Positions 38,611-50,281 of a stretch of DNA of 64,000 nucleotides are shown here, in pieces; the stretch's first letter is position 1; the number at the start of each line of letters is the position of its first letter. This DNA comes from Strigamia acuminata. Lineage: Eukaryota; Arthropoda; Chilopoda; Geophilomorpha; Linotaeniidae. The position numbers were made by a program, and so were the translations under genes. The stretch lies in assembly GCA_949358305.1 (NCBI GenBank), contig OX442321.1, positions 2,567,605 to 2,631,604 on the forward strand. The letters are read 5' to 3'. The notes below the pieces were generated by a model that had not been told where the DNA came from, did not search any database, and worked only from the letters and a program-made list of their open reading frames with translations.

Positions 38611-39884
38611 GCTCTCTGAACATGTTACTTACATCCCTTTACCCCCTTTTTCCTTTGTGATTAAAATAGAATAAATCACTGTACTTTTTTACCTCAAAAC
38701 GTGTGGTCGTGCCTTTTCTTTGCTCCGACACCATCTTAGATTTTCAACATATTTCAACAAAATATCTCAACTTTACCCATCATTTGTAACCAAGGACTTT
38801 GGAATTTGTTTGATAGATTCGTATTATTTTATTTTATGCAAATTTAACATAGGTAAAAATAATACGATTGATATACGAGAATGAAAGCGACAAGTCGCGA
38901 AATAATGTGTGAAAGAACAATGGAAATTCTCGCAACGACTGTTGCGAGACAAAAGCGTCGTAATGGCGCTTTACAACTCAAAGTTGTTAGGAAGACGGTT
39001 GCCTTCCTCTAACTCACGAACGATGGTCCTACGACGATGGTTCTCGTGAGCTCTTCTGCTCGGCGTACGACGGCGCGATGGCGGTGGTTCACGGCGGGCA
39101 GGCGTCCGTTCGGCGTACGATGGCGATGGCAAGTGTTCGCGCACTTGCGATGGCGATGGTTCACGTCGATCGGGAACTTCTCAATACGATACGTAAATCA
39201 ACGACGGTTGATCCAGGCGGATAAGCTGGCCTTGTACGGTGCTGCACAAGGAAAGCTTGGTAAAACTTAAATTACTCATGGTCCTCTGTCAATACTTTTC
39301 GCGGAGAATAAGCAGTGATGTTGAGGGTTGTGATGTTTGTTTAAGAGTCCCGATTGAAGCTAAGGCGTGAGCCCGGCACGCTTCAATATTGCTCAGATAA
39401 TCTGCACAATTAGCTAAAACTGGTGCAACAAAGAATTATTGCACCATAAATATATTTAACTGTACATTTCTATTATGCTGTTACATTTAAATACAAAGTA
39501 TGAAGATTTTTGTACCACGTGCAAGCTGGTATGAGGATATATGAATCAAATGTTATTTTTAAATACGCTTCTATTTTTATTATTTCGAGCCAGGTTGGCA
39601 TAAGATTTTGTTTATACTTTCTTCAGATATATCTATTTATCTTCTTGAAATTTCAAGATGATCAAAAATGAGACTCAACTACATTGCGACGCATTCTTAA
39701 TACAAAATTTCTAACACGAGGCATGACTACTGCTTCTAACAGAATTGTGAACGCATGGTGGTACCTTATACCAAAACGAGCACATTTTGCCCTTATACAT
39801 CAAATGGTTCAAAGATTGATTTACTGTCTTTTGTATTCACACATGATATTTGAACTCATTTCAGCATCAGAGTTTAGCATTTTA
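38611..39884. other. Unassigned spacer with a GC-richer patch at 38880-39420
   Basis: The patch contains repeated GGCGATGG/GGCGTACGA motifs and short inverted repeats (for example TCTCGCAAC.. ..GTTGCGAGA near 38930). A 77-codon frame at 39037-39270 is explained by these repeats. 39770-39845 recurs at 40660-40730. It may be the remains of an LTR but no ends were found. Confidence 0.35.
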
Positions 39885-40240
39885 CACTTGCTGGTGTGCA
39901 TTTAATTGCATAATTTGAGCGTTTTTCCTCCAAATCCTGCAACTGATCATTCTTAACAAACTTACGGGTGTGCTTTAAATTGCTTAGTTTGAGTGCTTTT
40001 CCACCAAAAAGGAAAAATATAACCATTGTTACAATAGTTGATAGTGTAACATTCAAACTAATTTCAGCACCTCTCAGTTCAGCATTTCAGTCACGCCCTC
40101 TGCTGGTGAGCATATCTGAACTTGAGTAGTTGTCCATCAAATCTCGCACCTACAATAATTGCTGCATTACCTCACTTTCTGGTGTGCATTTAATTGTCTC
40201 GGTTTTCTCGTATTTCAATCTAAATATTGCTGAATATTTC
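39885..40240. repeat. Array of ~75-bp peptide-gene upstream units
   Basis: About four degenerate units (TGGTGTGCATTTAATTGC, TTTGAGCGTTTTTCCTCC, TGCAACT) lie at about 39889, 39965, 40098 and 40172. They match the 5' flanks of the peptide genes, but no coding exon is nearby, so this is probably a dead gene unit. Confidence 0.55.
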
Positions 40241-40410
40241 AAATATTGCAAAACTCTCTTTGCTGCAGTGCAATTTGTCGCGGTAAAACATGTCAACACA
40301 TGTTTTATGCTCACAGCGTACGCAATATCCGGTCGAGTACAGACGGCGAGTTACATTAACGATCCAATTAAATTCTGATAAGGATACTCATTTGGGTCCA
40401 GCTTTTCTTT

Positions 40411-40683
40411 CTACGTTCCGCCCTCGTTTTTCTTATTCTTATTCTTTTGTAGCTTCTTGTTTGTGTCAAGTGGCGTCGTGTTCATGGAACAGTCTGGCAT
40501 CCCAAATCGGTCCAAAACATCTTTTACGTACTTCTTCTGCATCATTTCGATCGATTTCGATTTTTCTTTCATCTTGAATTCGTTTTTCAAGTTTGATTTT
40601 AACTGGTTCATGTTTTTCATACAGTTTGTCGCAATAATGATGTCATCCACGTAAATTGCGATCATTTTGCCCTTATGCATCAA
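40411..40683 (-). pseudogene. Fragment of copia reverse transcriptase
   Basis: The 90-codon frame contains KMIAIYVDDIIIAT, the copia RT YVDD motif. Further on it has KKYVKDVLDRFGMPDC followed by NTTPLDTNKK, the conserved region before the RNase H connection. The usual segment between (the DLGELKYFLG-type region) is deleted. The family differs from the full-length copia at 7098. Flanking sequence (39781-39845 against 40663-40730) is locally repeated. Confidence 0.8.
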
Positions 40684-40689
40684 AAAAGT

Positions 40690-41404
40690 TCAAAGATTGA
40701 TTTAGTGTCTTTTGTATTCACACATTTCAGCATCAGAGTTCAGCATTTATTGAAGAAATTCAGTACTTTTGCAGTAGAAATTTAAGTTTGGCCACAATCG
40801 CTGACTTTAAATCAGCTAATTTGTTTTCTTTTTAAAAAGAAAACATTTAACTTAAGGTGACTAAGATAATTTGGATAGTACTTGTACTAATTTGATGGTG
40901 CTCTAAAACTTTTTAATTGGAAATTTTTCTGTATCTTAAACGGTTTAAAAGTTAGAAAGTGAATGACCTAAAAGATGGCTTTCAAGGTCAAATTTGATGG
41001 CATCATTGGATTGCTCTCACCAGACTTCCTATACGGTCGCTTCATCAAGTTGGCCGAGATGCAATTGCTCACGAAATATTGGGAGGGGACCAGACTTTTA
41101 GGACACCCTGTATATTAAAACACAAAAACTGATTTTTCATGTATTTACAGTAATAAATGGATGCGTCATCTGCCTGCAGTCTCTGAATATTTGTCTTTGC
41201 TCTCTAGTGCAGAGACAAACAGAATCACAAATTTTATCGAGTTGATGATTGAAAACAAGAACCAACTTCATGCAGTTAAAAATATAAAAAGTAAAACATT
41301 TGTTGCTACACTAATTTAAAAAAAATAAAAATTATTTATCTGTAAATGTATTTCCGTTATTTTACAAAATTGTAAAGTTAGCTGAAGGCAGGATTAATTT
41401 AGAC
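40690..41404. other. AT-rich spacer, no gene
   Basis: The interval includes CACCCTGTATATT near 41103, a common transposon-end motif. Duplication copy 2 begins at about 41381. Confidence 0.35.
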
Positions 41405-41838
41405 CAGGGGTTGGCAAGTAATTTTAAGTGGGATCCGGATGCTATTAAAATTTTTTTATTGAGGTCCAGAAAAAAAAACTTTTAATAGTTACTAGTTTTA
41501 AATTTTTTTTTTTTACTCATTTATGTAATTATACAAAACACAAAAAACAAAAAAACAAAAAAAAATTACTAAAAATTTAAGAAAATAGAAAAAAAAAACA
41601 CTTAAAAACCTTACTAAAAACCTAAGAAAACGATAAAAACACTTAATAGCGAAATAAACCCCTCAATAAACACACAACCCAAAAAATAACTGTAAAACCT
41701 AAAAAACACGAAAATAAACAGGAAAAAAATTGAAAAACCAAAGAAACCGAGGGGAAAACATCGCTAAGACTACAGTCGCTAAAATGTCACCGCGGTCCAA
41801 GTTTCGACCTTCCGCGGTCCGCCAGTTGCCGACCGCTG
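41405..41838. mobile_element. Non-autonomous hAT-type MITE
   Basis: The element is 434 bp. It starts CAGGGGTTGGCAA and ends TTGCCGACCGCTG, so the termini are inverted repeats with 11 of 13 matches and the hAT CAGGGG start. The 8-bp target duplication ATTTAGAC lies at 41397-41404 and 41839-41846. The empty site is present in copy 1 at about 2524-2531. The interior is A-rich and non-coding. Confidence 0.9.
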
Positions 41839-41846
41839 ATTTAGAC

Positions 41847-42573
41847 CTACATTATTTTCAACTTATGGACAAACAGCTTTCTTTTTGACCAGGATTTCAG
41901 TCAATGCGAATTTTTTTATTCCTTTTTTTCGACCAAGAATATTTTCGACCTCAACCAGATAATTTTCGACCATTTGCTGGCGTGTATTTAATTGCTTCGT
42001 TTGTGTTCTTTCCAGGAAATCCTGCAACTACAATCATTATTGCTACACTCTGTGCATTTAGTCCTAGCGCTGTCAAACCGGTTTGTTTATGACTTTCCAC
42101 CTAAGCAAATAAATACTCGACAGTGAAAAGACTAATTACTTAATTTGAGTGCTTTTCAGGAAATACGGCAACTAATTCATTGCTTTAGTTTGTCTTTTCC
42201 TCCAAATGTTGCAACATCGATCATCCTTTTCACATTTCCTGCTGTGCATTTCAATACTTAATTTGAGCGTTTCCCGACAAATGTTTCAACTACAATAATT
42301 ATCATGAGTTATGCTAATTGCAGATAATTTTGTCATTTGATCTATATAATGCAGCATAAACTGGTACTCTTCAGAAGTGTCATTTCCCAGAACAGAGAAA
42401 CTGTCTCCAAGTAAACGCTAATTCCACCAGCATATTTGTAGTCAGTATCCAAGTGAGCATCTAGGTAAGCTCTTTTTGATTCAACTTATTGAAAACGAAA
42501 AACTTTTTTTTCAACTTCAAACTACCTAGCTCTTACATTTAAATTTTTTTCTTCTTTTTTATTTCTCAGCATT
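41847..42573. repeat. Peptide-gene 5' flank, duplication copy 2
   Basis: It holds units of the ~75-bp upstream repeat at about 41970-42035, 42140-42235 and 42240-42305, then the leader and the 5' UTR intron of the pseudogene at 42574 (about 42465-42569). Confidence 0.55.
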
Positions 42574-42788
42574 ATGAAGTCGTACCAGTTTCTTGTTGTT
42601 TTCTAATCGTTTTGGGGCTGAATCAAGCGGCTGCAATATGTTATTGGGTAGGAACAGCACCTTTTTGCGCTGGGAAGTGCGATAGCGAGTCTTACCAGTG
42701 CAAAACTGACAAGAGAGGTGATGGTAAGGTGTGCTATACAGGAACCAAGTCTTACTGTTGTTCCTCACAGAGTGAATGTCCCTCTTAA
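42574..42788 (+). pseudogene. Eight-cysteine peptide pseudogene, copy 4
   Basis: It appears identical to the pseudogene at 3211, including the missing T in the signal-peptide T-run. The eight-cysteine part is open but has no start in its frame. The shared lesion shows the break came before the segmental duplication. Confidence 0.8.
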
Positions 42789-43199
42789 ACGTTTGAATAA
42801 AAATGTTTGTCAATTACAAATACTGGACTACGCTTGTAAATGTTAAAAATTATATAAAAATTATATAAAGTTTAGTATTTGCATTATGTATTGTAGCTCA
42901 AAATAAGTGACAAATAAAAATTCAAAGATTAATTTTGTGCCGTATTTTGAAATCACACATATCACACCGTACATAAGTGTACATACACACTGTACACACA
43001 AGCTTATTATGATTATCGTTTCAACTTCAATTAAAGCTGCGGGTTCCCGTCATGTGATTTGATTTACACCAATGCTACACTCTGGCCATGGATAAGTTGG
43101 GCCTATTTTCCATAGGATGAGCCTTTTCACTGGTGTAGTGATACCAAAAATAGATCAATAATTGGCCAAAACCAGGCGCCATTTTTTTAGCGATAGATC

Positions 43200-43307
43200 G
43201 CCTCGTCAAAGCGATGTTTGGACACATTTGTGCGATTGAATGTGGCCGAACATCGCCCGCATTCGATCGCACAAATGCGGCTAAACATTTCGTAGCTTTG
43301 ACGAGGC
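43200..43307. repeat. Foldback minisatellite (short form)
   Basis: It has the same terminal inverted repeats (GCCTCGTCAAAGC and GCTTTGACGAGGC) as 3838-4115, with a contracted core of about one palindrome. It is 108 bp against 278 bp. Confidence 0.75.
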
Positions 43308-43609
43308 GTGCAGGGAGGTAGAAAAAACACACAAACACACACACACACAATAATTTTCCTAAGAAATAAAAATAAATAAATGAATAAATAAAAGAAAAGA
43401 AAAGAAAAGAAATAAAAATTTAAGAACACTTTAACAAATATCACTTTTAGTTTTTATACGTAAAAGTTACATGTTCCAAAAAAGTTCAATCGCAAAATGA
43501 ATGAACTTATAACTTATAACTTAAAGGTCATAAATCTATAAGTAACTTATAAAAAGTGCAATCGCAAAACTTCTATTGTATCCGGATTTAATTAGAATAA
43601 AACAAAGTT

Positions 43610-44624
43610 TGCATTCACAATCATTGTCAAACAAACGGCTCTGCAAAGAATTACACTCGCGGAAATAGAAACCGTCATCTTGGTTAATTCAATTTAAAGA
43701 GGAATACAATAAACAAAATTTAGTTCAAATTATTTTCATCATACACAAAGAATTAATCTATCATTATTTGTTCATGGAAAAACTATTAACTTATCCCACC
43801 AAATTCCTCACAACTTGGTTCAAACGCTGTATTAAAATACACTACTCTACATCACAACACATTTCTCATTTTGTCTCCTGAGACTCACAGACTAAGTTCA
43901 ATGGAACTCAGGCTAAATTTCCAATTATAAATGAACATTAACATGCCTGACAATTTTTGACTGACACTCTTCATCACAATACGCTTCGGATACAGGGGAC
44001 AATTTAGTTTATTATGTTAATTCTGTTGATTGTCACATTATCGGTCAGCCATTGAAAAACGAATAATGAAAAGAATGAAACGGGTTCTGCTGCACTATTG
44101 TCTGCAAACTAAAAAGGAAATAATTGACTCACGCCTCCACGGGGAGAAACGAGTAATTTTTCGTGTGAATTTTTCAAATTATAGATGGTTGCGTCATCTG
44201 GTTGCATCCTGAATAAACAAAAAGATAAATTTTACTGAGGTGACTCTCTTCAAGTTTACTCTGATTAACTAAAATTTTATCATAAAATAAACATCCATCT
44301 ACAAAATATTGTATCTGATAAGGAATTTAACGGCAAAAATAATTTTTTAGTTAGATCGATCAATGATAAAAAAATAAGAAATTTTAATTTTAAATAATTA
44401 CCATCAACAATGAGCCCAATTTTTTACAGTTGTAATGAGCCAAGAATAATTCTCTAGCTCACTGATGCTTAGACAAGACTTATCATAAAAAATACTTCTC
44501 AATTAACTTAACTTACTAATTATTTATTCTGGCTTAGAATAAGAAGAAATTACAGTGATAGAAATTATACAGGTTAAAATAAAGATAGAATGAGTTGGAA
44601 AAAATAATGAAATGTTTCGGATCA
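43610..44624. repeat. AT-rich non-coding block, duplication copy 2
   Basis: It is nearly identical to 4451-5453. No gene is supported. Confidence 0.6.
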
Positions 44625-46397
44625 CGGCGAAAACGTTGATTCGACGTTCTCGGCGTCCGGGCGACGATAACAACTCGTTCTCGTCGAGTTTCGGCTAACT
44701 CTTCGACGCTCGTCTCGATTTTTGTCTCGGCGTCGCTCCACGGTGAAAACGGACTTATTCCGTTGCACTAAACCTCTACGAACTCGTCTGGTACGAATCG
44801 GCTCACGTCGACTCGCTTGATCAACCGGACTCGTTCCGTCACTTCAAACTCGCTACTTCGCAACTCCGTCGTCGTGGCGACGTATTTGCGACTCTTTCGC
44901 TCAGCGTCTAGCCGGATTCCTTTCACGGCAAGGCGAAATCTCAAGCCAACAATGAGCAGGCTCAAGAATAGGAAAAATCCCACCGCACGTGAAATGCGGC
45001 AAGACCGAAATCCCGCTGTTGTCTGTTACAACTCTTTGGGATTTCCTTTGGCTCCCGCCGACACCGTATGCTTATTGGCCATTGACGCAGATCTATGACG
45101 AAACGCTGTGCTCGCTCGAACTGTGCCCGCAGAAGGTTCCGCACATAATGAAGACGTCTGTCAAACACTTCCCTGCCGACCATGTGAGGTCTGACAACCC
45201 TCAGAACGTACAGATCCTGGAGAATGCACGGAAGGTTACGCTAGAATGCTTTTCCTACAATCCCTTAAAAACTGTTGGAATTCTGTTCGCAAACCGACAA
45301 AAAATGAAGCTTGAGAATTTATTTCTTCTCCATTTCCAATTGGCAGCGTTGACGAATCACTGACCATTTCTGTCGGTGTCATTCATGTCGCTGTTGTATT
45401 CACTACAATTGGCTGCACCATCGTGTTAATTGGACTCGCGACTGTTGTTAATATGTCGGTTGAAAATGTCACTAACGGTGAAGTCGTAACATTCACAACC
45501 GTCGTCGTCCTCCCTTGCCTTTTATTGTCGCGCATTACTTCCATTAATTCCAACTCGTTTATATCAAAAGGATTCATGGGTAGATATAAAATACCATTTC
45601 CTTCTAACGGCGACGCCATGATGAAATAACGTGAAATAAAATTACAATAATTAATGTAATGAGGAAAATACTAACTATCTCGCTGGTTCCCTCGATAAAG
45701 CGGAATCCTGTCTAGCTCGCCAAGTTTGTAACAATTCCGGGTTTTAATTTGAAACTATTAACTAATCTACGCGCCGTCAAAGCTCGTGTGTGCTGGTTCG
45801 TGGAATCTCACTTAAAAATGACCTTCAGCGTGGGTGTCGGTCATTCGGAAAATCCCAATTCGCGCGCAATTATATCGTTTGTATCGATTCCTAAATATCG
45901 TGTGGTTTAAAGTAAATAAATCCCATTTGTTTCCAAGACGCTGAGGGCGTTGGTCATCACCGGGTGAATAAAAGATTGGAAAGTAAGCGAGCGCGGTTAG
46001 AAATTATAGATAGGAAAATAATAAGACTTGTGGTCCGGTTTGGCATCGGTCGCGAAGTGTCGGAGAATCGACACAGCGCGATATTTATAACAATCGGTCA
46101 GCTGATCGATTGTCACAAGACCGAAATGGAATAATAAGGTCGAAAATGAAATCGCGACAAGGTCGCGTGCATAAATTAAAAATACAGGAAAATGGGGAAT
46201 AGAATGAAAATTATAAACTGAAAAGCTCACCGTGACAAATTTAAAAAAGAAAATGTTCACAAAATTCCTTTGTTAACACACCACTTCTAACTTCAGACAT
46301 AATTATATTTGTCATACTCTTTTGACAAATAACAAATTGTTTAAATTTCAACATAAACATAAATAGTAAAAGAGTGGAGAGTCTGTTGCATACCAAC
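44625..46397. other. Unassigned GC-rich block, uninterrupted copy
   Basis: It corresponds to 5454-5731 plus 12857-14367 and shows the copia empty site (GACGTATTTGCGAC) near 44880. The open frames are the same as in copy 1 and are unrecognised. Confidence 0.45.
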
Positions 46398-49228
46398 CTA
46401 GGGTGGTCCGAAAGCTGCTGTAATCTGGGTTCCCCCCACTTCTGTCACTACCAACGGCTCAGGGTCAACCGGTGTTGAGAATTTATTTATTTTGGGTTGT
46501 TTTACAAGCACACGATCCCCTATCTCCAAGCCATGATCTTTGGCGTTACGCCGTTCGTCCGCATCTTCCTTCATCTTACTCTTTCCTTGTAGATCCTTAT
46601 CTCGCAAGTCTACATCATCCACTGCACTCCAAATTGAAGGTAAATGCGTGTGCATTTCTCGACTGTATAATAACTCCGCTGGCGGCCTCCCAGTTGTGCA
46701 ATGCGGGGTTGCCCGATAATTTAGAAGAAACTCCTGCATTTCCCGGACCCAATCACGCCCCTCCACCACCGCTGCTCGAATCGACTTATTCAGCATACGC
46801 ATAAAGCGTTCCGCTTCACCACTTTGGGCCACAGGGGCGTAACCTATCGATGCACAACACCAAACTCCCGCAAAAATTCCGCAAACTCACGAGACGTGAA
46901 GGGTGGACCATTATCTGACTTTTACATCTGCGGGAGACCCAACTCCCAAAATCGTCTCTCCAAATTCGCGCACACAGGGCCTGCCGCTGTCGATGAAATC
47001 TTGTCGACGAATGGGAATCTAGAATATTCGTCGATCAAGACAAATAATAAGGCCCCGTCCGGAAATGGGCCCAAAAATCCACCGCCAAATGCTGCCACGG
47101 CTGAGCCGGCAGTACAGTCATTCTCAACGGGTCTCTCACTGTCCTCGAAATATTTGCTTGACACGACAAGCACCCTGCGATCTTCATTTCCACTCGCCTA
47201 TCTATACCTGGAAACCAGACTTTCTGCCGAAGCAGTCTTGGTCTTAACGACACCTTGGTGGCCTCGATGAGCTAGGTCCACCACTCTGGATTGCAGGCTC
47301 CTCAGGATCACAATACGATCGCCCCGCAAAACAATCCGCCCTCTTCTGCCACCGCCAACTCGTCCTTAACCATCGCAAAAGGGCGCAACGCCTCCTCCTT
47401 CCACATTTTCTGTGCTTCACCACCCACGCAACCCAGCGCCTGTCGCACTTTACACAATCCCGCATCTTGATCGGTCTCCGGTTGTACCTCTTCTTTCGTC
47501 ATTGTAGTCGGCATCCTAGTCTGTACAACAAAATTTACATGTTCCTCCAACGTACCAACTCCTACTGTTTTCACGTTTGCTGACGGGTGACGTGACATGT
47601 AGTCACTCGGATTGGTAGACCCCTTTGTGTGTATCACTTCAAAGTCAAACTGTTGGACACGTACGCACAATCGTTCCAATCTGACCGATGGTCTAGCTCG
47701 TCTGTTATTCAGTATGCTAATTAAAGGCTGGTGATCTGTAAACAACACAAAATGAGTCCCGAACAAATACATATAAAATGCCTCCATGGCCCAGACCACA
47801 GCCAACATTTCCCGCTCTATCTGGGAATATCGTCCTTCTACAACCGTCAACGATTGACTTGCGTACGAAACGACCTCCACCACCGCTTGACCTTTTTGCA
47901 GCTGGGCCAAAATCGCTCCCAATCCTCCTGGGCTTGCGTCCACCTCAAGATGCAACTCTGCTTTGAAATCAAAATACGCTAATGTCCCTGCATCGCCAAC
48001 TCCTTCTTAATCCTTCCCCATGCTTCCTGATGCAAAGACATCCACATAAAATCGGCGTTAGCTTTCTTGGTCAACTCACGCAAAGGTCCCGTTAATCCCG
48101 CCAAATTCGGTATAAACCGACCGCAATAAATCACCATACCCAGCAAACTTTTAACTTCGGACACGCTGGCCGGCTACTTCATCTCTCTTATGGCCTCCAC
48201 TCTCTTGGGATCGATTGAAATTCCCAACGCCGAGAACACATGACCGAAAAACACCACACTCCTCTTCCTAAACTCACACTTCCTTCCATTCACGGTAAGT
48301 CCCTTCTCCTGCAAACGGTCCAACACTTGATACATAACCACATCATGGCTCTGAGTCTGTTTGCCAACTAAAAATATATCGTCAGTTATATTGATTGTGC
48401 TCAAAATACCTTCCAACGCTTGACGAATCTCATCCCGGAAACTCTCTGGCGCCGAACACAGGCCGAAAAACAACCGCTTAAAGCGGAACAAAACAACATG
48501 CGTAGCGAACGTCGTAATTTTCCTCGACTCTTCGTCTAGCTCTACCTGATGGAAACCGTTGTTTAAGTCCAGCTTCGAGAACCAAACTGCCCCCTCCGCC
48601 AGAGCGACCACATCATCCAGCCTCGGCGAGGCATGTCGAAGGCGCTCGATGGCGAAATTCACTTCCCGCGCATCTATGCAAATTCTAATTGCCTCCAGAT
48701 CCGGATCCTTTAATTTTCGCACGCAATGGATGGGGGAAACCCATGGCGTGGGCCCCATGCTATCAACAACTCGTTCAATAATGTCCTCAGCCACCATCCT
48801 TTCCAATTCGGCCTACACCTTTTTTCGTAAACTAAAAGGAATGGGCCGATAACGTTGCGCCACCGGAACGACTTCCTTCTTCATGTGAATATGCACTTGC
48901 CGCCCCTTCAGCTTGCCCACCCCATTAAATAACCTCGGGTATTTCGCTTTAATTTCACTATCCAAACTCTCCCCACCAACCGTACGCACCACCTGCACAA
49001 GACCCAATCTCACCGACGCCTCATAACTAAGAAGTGACTCACCATCCACATCCGCCACGTATAATTCCACTTCCTCGCGCCGGCCTTCGTATTCTAACAC
49101 TGTCCTCATTATTCCCAACAAAGGTAACGGTTCCCGATGACCATATGGCATTAAACGAGCCTGGCTCGGGCGCAAAAACGGTGGGGGTCGGATGGACCTA
49201 TAAATCTCCCTACTTAACAAACTAACTT
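46398..49228 (-). pseudogene. Mag-like gypsy copy 2, pol and protease part
   Basis: It carries the same in-frame TAGs and frameshift as copy 1: RT 48806-48174, RNase H 47955-47308, integrase pieces to 46398. The protease frame 49220-48813 is cut by element E at 49228, and its 5' half lies at 62729-63753. About seven substitutions from copy 1 were seen in roughly 2.8 kb. Confidence 0.85.
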
Positions 49229-50245
49229 TGTCGCGCTCAACTCTAACCGTCGCTAACTCGTGGGTTGATTACTTAATTCGACTAACTCACTACCGCTTTG
49301 CTCAAGCGGTTTACCCAAAGAAATGATTACACAGATATAAAAGGTAAAATATAATATAGATTTATTCTGCGGGGCAATGTACAGATATATCTTATATATA
49401 TATATAAAAAGGGTAAGTAAAAGGTAAATCGGAATGGGTGATGGGAAATGGAAAGGTAAAGGTAAGATGAAAGCTGGCTGGAATCGGCGAGGTCGTCTGT
49501 TGTCTCGTGCGTGTCCAAGATGGCGTCCTCGTTGTAGCAACGTGATGTCGTCTTGGGCCGGCGTGGCAATATGGCGTCCTCGGCTCGTCTCTGGCTGGTC
49601 CTTCGGGCTCACGCTGGTCGGGCGCGAGTGAATGCTTAGTTAAAAGGCTTACTTCAGTCTGTTGTCTAGGTTTTTGTGTGGTGTCCGGCGATCACACAGC
49701 GGCGGACTCTTCTGGCTCCCGGCGGTCACACAGCGGCGGGAACGCTCGTCGTGGTTTTACTGCAGTTTAGGCTTGTGCGACCGTTTGTCTGCACAACTCG
49801 CTAAACTGGAGTGGTTTTTACTATTTCTAGCTGGTGTGCTAAAATAGTGTGGTAATCTTATCTCGCAGGTTACTCTGCGGAGTTTGACACTGACCAAACG
49901 TACTCACGGTAAATTGTCCTTTGTCCTTGGTCAATCCCAGTATATTTACTTGGGCCTGATCTTGTAGGACGACGGGTTTACGTGTGTTTCTCGTTTGATG
50001 GTTGTGTTGGTTCTGCCCGCTCAGTGCAAGGCACATTCCTTTGCACAAAGCGGGGTTGACAGGTGACCGGAATCACCCAATGGTGGGGTGGACGAGCCAT
50101 CCCCACTCCCTCAGGGCAGACGCCTGTCCATTGACTAGATGTCAATGCACTGAGGGAAGGGAGACGCGCTTGCGGCTCCCCTTACACCCGAAACGAGGTC
50201 ACGAGAGAAACTCTTCGTTGACCCCGGTCCAGTCGGGTCACAACA
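49229..50245 (-). repeat. 3' LTR of element E
   Basis: On the minus strand it runs TGTTGTGACCC to GCGCGACA. It includes a TATATATATATAAG stretch (about 49393-49406) and AATAAA about 35 bases further on (49360-49365). Confidence 0.93.
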
Positions 50246-50258
50246 CTTCCCCCTCCGA
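50246..50258 (-). promoter_or_regulatory. Polypurine tract of element E
   Basis: On the minus strand CGGAGGGGGAAG directly precedes the 3' LTR. Confidence 0.8.
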
Positions 50259-50281
50259 GCTCAGACCGTGGGGCTGAGCGA

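Noticed and set aside
39037-39270. 77-codon Trp/Arg-rich ORF
   Set aside because: It is created by GGCGATGG repeats and has no homologous feature.
36935-41112. ATACAGGGCGTTTCAATAAAG and ACACCCTGTATATT as two ends of a 4.2-kb transposon
   Set aside because: The similarity is short, no target duplication or transposase was found, and such motifs are common.
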